A stretch of DNA of 23,828 nt from Desulfobacterales bacterium HSG17 (GTDB lineage Bacteria; Desulfobacterota; Desulfobacteria; Desulfobacterales; Desulfococcaceae): assembly GCA_030377945.1 (NCBI GenBank), contig JAUCGD010000034.1:1-23828 (forward strand), read 5' to 3'. Every line of letters starts with the position of its first letter. The stretch's first letter is position 1. Made by a program: the position numbers and the translations under genes. The notes below the pieces were generated by a model. That model ran no database searches. It was not told the DNA's origin and saw only the letters and a list, made by a program, of their open reading frames with translations. Positions 14,688-22,277 of the stretch are shown here, in pieces.

Positions 14688-17600
14688 TCAGCTAAAAGTA
14701 AGCTGTTTGCTTACAGTCACCTCAGCCCCTTTAACACGGGTATATACTTTGCCGTTTTCATCATGGGTTGTGATGTCAGCCTTTACATGAGCAGGATTAC
14801 TGTCTTTAATATCCAGGGATACAAAAAATTTGTTTCCCTTTGGAATCTGTGCAAAATGCTCTCCCAATTCTGCTTTTGTGGGCAGGCTTCCTGCATCAAA
14901 ATGGTGCCTTACCCATATGAGCATGATCTGAAACTGGGGATCTGCTGCAAAGGGATTAAATGTGCCTGTTCGGAACTGCCCTTGATCTGATTCAGGGATT
15001 TCAGGGATGCGGCATTCCATTGTGAGCTTGTTTTGGGTAATATTTATCACTCTTTCAATGGCCTGGAAATTTGGGCCGTGGAACAGGGTTCCGTCCTTGT
15101 AGAGTTCGGTTCCGGGTTTTACCTGTGTTTCGCTTTTGTCAAATCCGGTGTAAACTGGCATTTCAGGACTGCGATTTATGAGTTTTATTAATGCTCCGTA
15201 ATGGTTTATAATTTTGCCGTCAGGTTTCTGGCTCATTATTTTAACATCAAATTCAGCTTCTCCCTGATTGTTTTTGCTGATTTCCTTAATATCCATAGTG
15301 TAATTTATCGGCTGGGAATTATCAAATACTATTCCTTTGAAAAGCCTGTAATCAGCGCAGGAAAAAAACCTGAATCCCGGATAAAGCTTTTCACAGGCAT
15401 CAGCCATCCACCATGTGGCGCATACTGTTGGGAGTACAGGATTTCCGCCTATAACATGGTCATTTAAAAAAGGGTTATCTTCAGGTAAAAGATTTCTGGT
15501 TATTCTATAAGACCTTAATTTGCTATCGGAAAAAACAGGATTGGGAATCATGGAACTTCCTACAAGAACCTGTGTTGTGCACTGGGTTGATGAAAGCTCG
15601 TCAGCAAAAAGTCGGGAACCTGCAAAAACAGGAATTACATCTATGCCTTTTTCTGCAAACATACGTTTTAGTTCGGGCGTTACCATGCCTCCGTCCCAGG
15701 GACCCCAGTTAAAGGTATTAACATGACAATTTGGATATAAGGTTTTAAATCTGTATGCAGTTTTATTAAGAATCTCGTTAGCCACTGCATAGTCAGCCTG
15801 GGCTTCATTGCCGTAAAAACCGGCAGCTGATGAAAACAATGCCAGATGGGTCAGCTTGCTGCAATCCACGCAGTTTAACAGGGCCTGCAATCCGTGTATT
15901 TTTGTGAAATAGACTGCATTAAAATCATCTGTGGTTTTATTTTCAATAAGCTTGTCTGCAAGAACCCCTGCACCGTGAATAATGCCTGTTATACTGCCAA
16001 ACTTTTCAAGAACAGGACTGAGACTTTGCTTTATGGCTTTTTCATCTGTTACATCAGCAGATATATATTCTGCTGTTGCTCCTGCCTGTTGTATTGCATT
16101 GAGAGCTTTGCGTATTTCCCTGTCAGAGAGCAGGGGTTTTAACATCTGGTTTACTGCTTTGGGAGTGGGCTTTTCCCCCCTGTTTTTCAATTCCATCATT
16201 ATGGCTTTTTTCAGTTCAGCCTCTTCTTCAATATTTTTTGCCCATTCAGGTTCTTCAACATCAGCATATTCCGAACGTCCCATGAGGATAAATCTGCATC
16301 CATGATCTGCTGCAAGTTGAGCCACGCATTTAGCAGTAACCCCTTTGGCTCCTCCGCTTACAAGAAATACGGAATTGCTGTTTATATCGTTATTTTTTTC
16401 CTGCGCAACATCGGCCTCCTGTGAGACCAGGGTTATCCTGCCTTCCGGGCCGTAAGCTATTTCCTTGATGCGGCAGTCAGGATCATGAATCTCTGATATT
16501 ATGGCAGAAACTGCTACATCAGTGTCCATGTCAGGAGCAATGTCAAGAGCGCGGCAGAATACGGTCGGCCATTCCAGATTCAGGGTTTTGGTCAGGCCGA
16601 ACAGCCCGCCTGGGATCAGGCTTGAGGCTTTTCCGCTTAAACCGAAACTGCCGTCAATACGGGCTGTTGTAATGAAAAATCTGCGGTTTGAATTATCAGA
16701 CACAAGAGAGTCTTTCAGATGTTTTGCCATGAGGAAAACATGGAGCAGTATGTCTTTTTCTTTTTCAGGAAAAAGATTGTCAGAATCTGATGAAAGAACA
16801 GGGTTTAAGTGGATAAATCCCCCAACCTGACCGAAATCGCTTTTAATAACCTTTAAAGCAGCTTTCAGGGTTTCTTCTTTCATATCTTCAAGAAAAATCC
16901 TGTCAATATTCTCTGGAAGTCCGGCCTGCCCTGCAATAATATCTTTGGGAAGGCTTAGAACAACAATTTTACACCCTTTTTTATCAAGAGCCTTGCAGAT
17001 GGAGGATGTCAGTTCTGTTCCGTCATCTGTGATAAGGCAGATTTTATTTTCAGGAATATCAAATTCAAGAAAATCAGGCTTAGGGAGATTCTGTATTCTG
17101 ACTATGCTCCGTGTGGTTTCCTCTTTTAATTCTCCTGGTTTTTCTTCCTGCGTTATTTCAGGAGTTTTTTTTTCTGCTGCTTCCGGTTCAGAAGAAGCCC
17201 CTGACGCAGATGCCATTTTATTTACCACTTCACCCAGGGTTTTCAATACTGAAAGCTCGTCAGGATTAAATTCGGGAAGTCCTGGGAATTTATCCATGAC
17301 TGCTGCCAGAATTTCAACTCTTTTTATGGAGTCAATTCCAAGCTCTGCTTCCATATCCATTTCAAGTTCCAGCATTTCAACAGGATACCCGGTTTTTTCA
17401 GATACTACATTGAGCATTGTATCAGTAAGGATTTCAAGATTTGGCCCAGATACAGACGGTAGCGCCTCCCTACGTGGAGGCTCATTAACGGCTGCCGGTA
17501 TATCAGATGTAAGTTTATCCACAATCTGTCCCAGGGTTTTCAATGGAGCCAGTTCATCCGGGTTTACTTCAGGCAGTTCAGGAAATTGTTCCATGACTGC

Positions 17601-20600
17601 GGCCAGAATTTCTACCCTTTTTATGGAATCAATGCCCAGATCAGCTTCCATATCCATGTCAAGTTCCAGCATCTCGGACGGATAACCTGTTTTTTCAGCA
17701 ACAACAGAAAGCATGGCAGCAGTAAGAGTTTCAACATTCGGCCCAGATGGAGACGGTAGCGCCTCCCTACGTGGAGGCTCATTTCCGGCTGCCGGTATAT
17801 CAGATGTAAGCTTATCAACAATCTGGCCCAGGGTTTTTAAAGGAGCCAGGTCATCTGGGTTTACCTCAGGCAGTTCAGGAAACTGTTCCATAACTGCGGC
17901 CAGGATTTCTACCCTTTTTATGGAATCAATGCCCAGATCAGCTTCCATATCCATGTCAAGCTCCAGCATCTCGGTTGGATACCCTGTTTTTTCAGCAACT
18001 ACGGAAAGCATTGCAGTTGTAAGGGTTTCAACATTCGGCCCTGATGGAGACGGTAGCGCCTCCCTACGTGGAGGCTCATTAACGGTTTCCGGTATTTCAG
18101 ATGTAAGCTTTTCTACGATCTGCGCCAGGGTTTTTAAAGGAGCAAGCTCATCCGGGTTTACTTCCGGTATCTCAGGAAACTGTTCCATGACTGCTGCCAG
18201 GATTTCCACTCTTTTTATGGAGTCAATACCCAGATCAGCTTCCATATCCATATCCAGTTCCAGCATTTCAGTTGGATAACCTGTTTTTTCAGCCACTACA
18301 TTGAGCATGGCATCTGTCAGGGTTTTATGGTCTATTCCTGAAGGTGCAGGGGGGGCAGGTACAGGAAGGGGTTTGGGCTGAGTTATTTGTTCATGCTTTG
18401 GTTGCTCCTGTGTTGTTTTTTCTATAACTGGAGGTTCTGGCTTTGGTTCAGGAGCCTGGGAGGTGACCGGTTCAGTGACCGGTTCAGTCAGGCTGCCCCC
18501 TCGTAGGGGGGCTCTACCGTTTTCAATCCTGGCAACTGCCGGTTTTATTGCAATTTCAGGTGTTGAATAAGCAGGGTAAATCTCAACATCTGCCCCATAC
18601 TTCTGTTTCATAAATTCAAGTGCAGCCACAGAGTTTTTTGCCTGATTTTCAAGGTATTGGGCATGTACATTCAAGGTATCGCCCTGATGAGTATGGAACA
18701 TGTCCATGCTCCGCTCAATACTTTCAGGAATCTTTGTTTCCGGTCTTTCCCTGAGCAAATCAAATTGCTGTCCCATAAGATCATAAAATGATTTTGTGTA
18801 TTCTCTTGCATTGTCAATCTGCTGAGAGTGGACTTTCAGGGTTTCACCCTGATGATTAAAAAACTGTCCAATGCTCTGTTCTATTTTATCCAAAACCTGG
18901 GGGCTGTCTAAAGATGTGTTTTCTATTTCATAAGGCTTTTCCATAACTTTACCTTTTTTCTCATTTTTTCGGGAATGACCGGCTGATTTTTCAATCACTT
19001 TCTCAACCACTTTTTCGACCGTTTTTACAACAGGGACTTCAACTATTTTTGTTATAACTTCAGCCTGCTTGATTTTATGCCCGTCATTTAAGGCTTCTTC
19101 ATAAGCATTTCTGGTCTTTTCACTTATATAATTGCTGCCGTTAAGACTGATGTTCATTAATCCCGGTTTTTTAGCTCCAGGGTCTTTTAGCTCCCTGTAT
19201 ATGTCTATATCCTCAAGGGGAATTCCTGCCACACACAGTTGAACTGCTGCCTGGCGCAACTGGGTATCACTGCATTTTTTAGGGCTTGCATTTAAGGCTA
19301 CTGCCACATGGGGTTTGTCTTTAAGGATATTGGATGCAAGCTTGGTCAGTACATTTTTCGGGCCGAATTCTACAAATATTCTGGCTCCGTCATTGTATAT
19401 ATTTTCAATTTCATCCTTAAACAAAACCGAATTAAGGATATGATCTTCAAGAATCTTTTGAATGGCTTCAGGCTTCTCCGGGTAGGGGGTTCCTGTTGCA
19501 TTTGAATATACTTTGCATTTGGGAGTGTTGAAAGTTTTTGTTTTTATGGCTTGTGCAAAAGGTTTTTGTGCATGACCCACAAGAGGGGTGTGAAATGCAG
19601 CTGAAACCGAAAGGGGAATAACTGTATAGCCTTTGTTTTTTAAAGCATCATTTGCCTTGAGAACATCAGATACAGGTCCTGCAATAACAACCTGGGTGTT
19701 GGAATTGTGGTTTGCAATAACAACATCCTGGAAATCTTTAAGAGCTGCCTCAAGATTTTTCACATCTCCCATAACAGCAGACATGGTACCTGCATCAAAG
19801 TTTTCATCATCAGGCGGAGCCATTGCCTTTCCCCTTGCCCTTGCAAGAAAGAAATAATCTTCATCACTTAATACTTCTGCTGCCCAGAGTGCTGTTAGTT
19901 CTCCAAAACTGTGGCCAGCAGCATAATCAGGGCTAAAGCCTGCCTTGTTCAAAAGCCTGTAAAGACCTGCGGAAAAAGCTCCGATAGATGGCTGAACATT
20001 TTCCGTTTTCTGCAAAACTGCCTGATCTGCTTTTTTATCTGCTTCTGTAAATTTTGGAAAGGGGTAAACCAGGCTTGTAAGGGGTTTTGCATTGTCTTGA
20101 ATAAAAAGTTCATCCATTTGAGCAAAACTATCCATAACAGGGGGAAAATTCATGGATACGGTTTTTCCCATGTTAATATATTGCGAACCCTGTCCGGAAA
20201 ATAGGGCTGCAACTTTACCTGACGTTTCTATTCCCTGTTTGCGGAAATAAATGCCTTTGGGATGTTCCCAAGTATCTGCATTTGATTTTGCCTCAAGGCT
20301 TGATTTTGCCAGGGCAATCAGTTCCAGAGCATCGGAAGCGGAACTGCATACAAAACCCAGACGGGCATCTAAGGTTTTTATTGGGGCTGTTTTGTATTGA
20401 TTTACAAAATTGAAAAAAGCTTTTTTGCTATCTTCAGATTCCAGTTCTTTTTGAATCTGTGTGCATTTTGCCTGAAGATTTTCAGGGCTTGAATCTGATA
20501 TAATAATACTGTAAGGCAGGGTATGTTTTCTGAAATTTCCTTCCGGTTTTTGAGTATATTCTTCAAGTACCACATGAAAGTTTGTACCCCCAAAACCAAA

Positions 20601-22025
20601 GGAGCTTATTCCTGCCCTTCTGGGATGCCCTTCTTCTGCCGGAAACCAGGGACGGGTTTCCGAATTGATATAAAACGGAGTATTTTCAACATCCATTTTA
20701 GGATGCGGGGTTTTAACATTTATTGTGGCAGGAAGTACCTTGTGATGCAGTGCAAGGGCTGCCTTGATAAAACCGGCTGAGCCTGCGGCTGCTTTTGTAT
20801 GGCCGATCTGGGATTTGACACTTCCCAGCGCTATGTATTGGTTTTTGGGATTTTCATTTCCAAATACAGTTTTTAAAGCTGTAAATTCTGCATTATCCCC
20901 TGCAACAGTTCCTGTTCCGTGGGCTTCAATCAGTCCCATTGTTCTTGGAGAAATACCTGCAATTTCATATGCCTGATTCAGGGCTTTAGCCTGGCCTTCA
21001 GGACGGGGGGCGTAAATGCTTTTAAATTTTCCGTCACTGGATGTGCCGATTCCTTTTAAAACAGCATAAATCCTGTCATTGTCACGCTCAGCATCTTCCA
21101 GTCTTTTGAGCGCCACCATGCCAACGCCTTCACCCACAAGCATACCTTTGGAATCTATATCAAAGGGCTTGCTTTTATCTCCAGGTGAAAAAGCAGGGGT
21201 TTTACTGAAGCAAAGATACATAAAAGGGGAGTTGTCAGTATCAACACCTCCTGAAATCATGATTTCGCTTCTATATTCCAGGAGATCGCTCACAGCCAGT
21301 TTAATAGCAGTCAGAGAACTTGCACAGGCTGCATCAAGTACGCAGTTTGTGCCCCCAAGGTTGAGCCTGTTGGCAACACGGCCTGCAATAACATTGCCGA
21401 GCATTCCAGGAAAGGAGTTTTCTTCCCAGGGGATATAGGCTTTCTTTATCTTTTCAACAATTATATCAGCATCTTCATCTGAGACTCCGCTTTTGGTAAG
21501 TACTCGTTTCCATATGGGATATTGCAGTCTTGAAGTAAGAGGGGTAATAAGCTTCTGGCCTCCGCCCACCCCCAGTGTAACACCGATCTTGCTGCGGTCA
21601 TAGGCATTTTCATCTCCATAACCTGCATCTTCAAGCACTTTTCTTGCAACCAGAAGGGCTAAAAGCTGGGATACATCCGTAACCTCAAGTATATTAGGGG
21701 GAAGACCAAAATCCATGGGATTAAAATCAACATCAGGGAGAAAACCGCCCCATCTGCTGTACGTTTTATCAGGTACTTTGGGGTCAGGGTCGTAATAATC
21801 ATCTATATTCCATCTTGAAGGGGGAACATCTACGATGGAATCAACTTCATTTATTATATTATCCCAGAACATATCAGCATTTTCAGCATCTGGGAAAACT
21901 GAGGCCACACCGATAACGGCTATGGGTATCTGCTGTAATTTTGAATTAAGGCTGTCTGTATTTTCTGAGTTTTTATTTTTGGGGTCTGTAATATCCGATT
22001 TGTTATCTGATTTATTAAAAGTCAT
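14688..22025 (-). CDS. pfaA: PfaA-like polyunsaturated fatty acid synthase subunit (KS-AT-4xACP-KR-DH)
   Basis: This megasynthase subunit carries the growing acyl chain. I place the start at 22025 (GAGAG about 8 nt upstream; 2445 aa); an in-frame ATG at 22046 has no clear ribosome binding site. Domains: KS (about 32-488) with Cys234 in DAACASS, His369 and His409; malonyl-type AT (about 604-905) with Ser706 in GHSFGE and His812; a helical region with two HQG(E/D)TLxVH motifs (about 1054-1125); four tandem ACPs with phosphopantetheine Ser1269, 1368, 1467 and 1566 in LGIDSIKRVEIL, exactly 99 residues apart; KR (about 1640-2110) with GGAKGVT, Ser2066 and Tyr2079; and a C-terminal PKS-type DH (about 2183-2440) with His2190 in HxxxGxxxxP and Asp2362/Gln2366. 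The trailing DH is a feature of myxobacterial Pfa2-type proteins. It ends 3 bp before a palindromic element. Confidence 0.93.
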   Translation of the reverse strand: MTFNKSDNKSDITDPKNKNSENTDSLNSKLQQIPIAVIGVASVFPDAENADMFWDNIINEVDSIVDVPPSRWNIDDYYDPDPKVPDKTYSRWGGFLPDVDFNPMDFGLPPNILEVTDVSQLLALLVARKVLEDAGYGDENAYDRSKIGVTLGVGGGQKLITPLTSRLQYPIWKRVLTKSGVSDEDADIIVEKIKKAYIPWEENSFPGMLGNVIAGRVANRLNLGGTNCVLDAACASSLTAIKLAVSDLLEYRSEIMISGGVDTDNSPFMYLCFSKTPAFSPGDKSKPFDIDSKGMLVGEGVGMVALKRLEDAERDNDRIYAVLKGIGTSSDGKFKSIYAPRPEGQAKALNQAYEIAGISPRTMGLIEAHGTGTVAGDNAEFTALKTVFGNENPKNQYIALGSVKSQIGHTKAAAGSAGFIKAALALHHKVLPATINVKTPHPKMDVENTPFYINSETRPWFPAEEGHPRRAGISSFGFGGTNFHVVLEEYTQKPEGNFRKHTLPYSIIISDSSPENLQAKCTQIQKELESEDSKKAFFNFVNQYKTAPIKTLDARLGFVCSSASDALELIALAKSSLEAKSNADTWEHPKGIYFRKQGIETSGKVAALFSGQGSQYINMGKTVSMNFPPVMDSFAQMDELFIQDNAKPLTSLVYPFPKFTEADKKADQAVLQKTENVQPSIGAFSAGLYRLLNKAGFSPDYAAGHSFGELTALWAAEVLSDEDYFFLARARGKAMAPPDDENFDAGTMSAVMGDVKNLEAALKDFQDVVIANHNSNTQVVIAGPVSDVLKANDALKNKGYTVIPLSVSAAFHTPLVGHAQKPFAQAIKTKTFNTPKCKVYSNATGTPYPEKPEAIQKILEDHILNSVLFKDEIENIYNDGARIFVEFGPKNVLTKLASNILKDKPHVAVALNASPKKCSDTQLRQAAVQLCVAGIPLEDIDIYRELKDPGAKKPGLMNISLNGSNYISEKTRNAYEEALNDGHKIKQAEVITKIVEVPVVKTVEKVVEKVIEKSAGHSRKNEKKGKVMEKPYEIENTSLDSPQVLDKIEQSIGQFFNHQGETLKVHSQQIDNAREYTKSFYDLMGQQFDLLRERPETKIPESIERSMDMFHTHQGDTLNVHAQYLENQAKNSVAALEFMKQKYGADVEIYPAYSTPEIAIKPAVARIENGRAPLRGGSLTEPVTEPVTSQAPEPKPEPPVIEKTTQEQPKHEQITQPKPLPVPAPPAPSGIDHKTLTDAMLNVVAEKTGYPTEMLELDMDMEADLGIDSIKRVEILAAVMEQFPEIPEVNPDELAPLKTLAQIVEKLTSEIPETVNEPPRREALPSPSGPNVETLTTAMLSVVAEKTGYPTEMLELDMDMEADLGIDSIKRVEILAAVMEQFPELPEVNPDDLAPLKTLGQIVDKLTSDIPAAGNEPPRREALPSPSGPNVETLTAAMLSVVAEKTGYPSEMLELDMDMEADLGIDSIKRVEILAAVMEQFPELPEVNPDELAPLKTLGQIVDKLTSDIPAAVNEPPRREALPSVSGPNLEILTDTMLNVVSEKTGYPVEMLELEMDMEAELGIDSIKRVEILAAVMDKFPGLPEFNPDELSVLKTLGEVVNKMASASGASSEPEAAEKKTPEITQEEKPGELKEETTRSIVRIQNLPKPDFLEFDIPENKICLITDDGTELTSSICKALDKKGCKIVVLSLPKDIIAGQAGLPENIDRIFLEDMKEETLKAALKVIKSDFGQVGGFIHLNPVLSSDSDNLFPEKEKDILLHVFLMAKHLKDSLVSDNSNRRFFITTARIDGSFGLSGKASSLIPGGLFGLTKTLNLEWPTVFCRALDIAPDMDTDVAVSAIISEIHDPDCRIKEIAYGPEGRITLVSQEADVAQEKNNDINSNSVFLVSGGAKGVTAKCVAQLAADHGCRFILMGRSEYADVEEPEWAKNIEEEAELKKAIMMELKNRGEKPTPKAVNQMLKPLLSDREIRKALNAIQQAGATAEYISADVTDEKAIKQSLSPVLEKFGSITGIIHGAGVLADKLIENKTTDDFNAVYFTKIHGLQALLNCVDCSKLTHLALFSSAAGFYGNEAQADYAVANEILNKTAYRFKTLYPNCHVNTFNWGPWDGGMVTPELKRMFAEKGIDVIPVFAGSRLFADELSSTQCTTQVLVGSSMIPNPVFSDSKLRSYRITRNLLPEDNPFLNDHVIGGNPVLPTVCATWWMADACEKLYPGFRFFSCADYRLFKGIVFDNSQPINYTMDIKEISKNNQGEAEFDVKIMSQKPDGKIINHYGALIKLINRSPEMPVYTGFDKSETQVKPGTELYKDGTLFHGPNFQAIERVINITQNKLTMECRIPEIPESDQGQFRTGTFNPFAADPQFQIMLIWVRHHFDAGSLPTKAELGEHFAQIPKGNKFFVSLDIKDSNPAHVKADITTHDENGKVYTRVKGAEVTVSKQLTFS
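17455..17486. repeat. palindromic element in ACP3-ACP4 linker
   Basis: The core palindrome GCCTCCCTACGTGGAGGC is at 17464-17481, preceded by ACGGTAGC. It lies in the coding linker between the third and fourth ACP, read on the minus strand as NEPPRREALPS. Confidence 0.8.
17752..17783. repeat. palindromic element in ACP2-ACP3 linker
   Basis: The core is identical (17761-17778), 297 bp from the previous copy. It was probably multiplied together with the ACP unit. Confidence 0.8.
18049..18080. repeat. palindromic element in ACP1-ACP2 linker
   Basis: The core is identical (18058-18075), again shifted by 297 bp and encoding NEPPRREALPS. Confidence 0.8.
18463..18486. repeat. 12-bp perfect tandem duplication in pfaA
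   Basis: GTGACCGGTTCA occurs twice (18463-18474 and 18475-18486), in frame, duplicating four residues (TEPV TEPV) in the Pro-rich linker before the first ACP. Confidence 0.88.
18490..18522. repeat. palindromic element in pre-ACP linker, inverted orientation
   Basis: The core GCCCCCTCGTAGGGGGGC (18495-18512) is followed by TCTACCGT. Its reverse complement, ACGGTAGA plus hairpin, matches the layout of the three ACP-linker copies (ACGGTAGC plus hairpin). It therefore appears to be the same element in the opposite orientation, encoding NGRAPLRGGSL. Confidence 0.7.
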
Positions 22026-22062
22026 ATATTTCTCTCGTAAAGTCATAATTGTTTTTTTAAAG

Positions 22063-22082
22063 GTACATGTTTTTACATGAAC
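22063..22082 (-). promoter_or_regulatory. stem-loop at the predicted 5' end of the pfaA transcript
   Basis: Read on the minus strand, GTTCATGT-AAAA-ACATGTAC forms an 8-bp stem with one mismatch and a 4-nt loop. It begins within a base or two of the transcript start predicted from the -10 at 22090-22095. A 5'-terminal hairpin could stabilise the mRNA; this is inference. Confidence 0.35.
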
Positions 22083-22089
22083 AATTAGA

Positions 22090-22098
22090 ATTATAACA
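22090..22098 (-). promoter_or_regulatory. extended -10 promoter candidate for pfaA
   Basis: On the minus strand the sequence TGTTATAAT is a perfect extended -10 (TG-N-TATAAT). A clear -35 at 17 bp is absent; a TTGACT lies only 7 bp upstream of the -10. The predicted start near 22083 leaves a leader of about 58 nt to the chosen pfaA start. Confidence 0.45.
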
Positions 22099-22110
22099 AG
22101 AGAGTCAATA

Positions 22111-22132
22111 ATGTTTTACAAATGTTTTACAA
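22111..22132. repeat. 11-bp tandem duplication upstream of pfaA
   Basis: ATGTTTTACAA occurs twice in tandem (22111-22121 and 22122-22132), just upstream of the pfaA -10 candidate. It could be a paired operator or simple slippage. Confidence 0.6.
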
Positions 22133-22228
22133 ATCAAGACATGTTTGAACCGCAGATAACCGTGATATATCTGGTATTCATGATGTTTTTACCATATTCG
22201 TACACCAAATCATAAATTTGTACACACT

Positions 22229-22258
22229 TGTAGAGACAAGGCATGCCTTGTCTCTACA
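22229..22258. repeat. 30-bp perfect palindrome between the aldehyde dehydrogenase and pfaA genes
   Basis: The half-site TGTAGAGACAAGGCA is followed immediately by its exact reverse complement. It lies 19 bp beyond the stop codon of the dehydrogenase gene. TGTAGAGAC-type palindromes occur as dispersed repeats in several bacterial groups. There is no following T-run on the minus strand, so it is not a classical intrinsic terminator, though the structure may protect the 3' end. The rest of the 22047-22277 gap is AT-rich. Confidence 0.75.
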
Positions 22259-22277
22259 TTAGTCATACACATAATTA

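Larger units (their letters stand above)
17220..18320 (-). repeat. four tandem ACP units, 297-bp period
   Basis: The serine codons lie at 17328, 17625, 17922 and 18219, a constant 297-bp spacing. The three units nearest the N-terminus (higher coordinates) are nearly identical in protein and very similar in DNA, including their linkers. The last unit (17328) has diverged (EMDMEAELGID, DKFPGLPEFNPDEL). This fits repeated unequal crossing-over. In Pfa synthases tandem ACPs are functionally redundant, and their number affects yield rather than product type (established for this family). Confidence 0.92.

Noticed and set aside
16945..18279. Long plus-strand open frames opposite the ACP array (246 and 188 codons)
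   Set aside because: They are antisense shadows of the repeated ACP coding sequence: Ser-rich, periodic at 99 residues, without family motifs.
22090..22109. TTGACT plus TATAAT as a full -35/-10 promoter of pfaA
   Set aside because: Spacing is only about 7 bp, far below the 16-18 bp needed; only the extended -10 is kept as a candidate.
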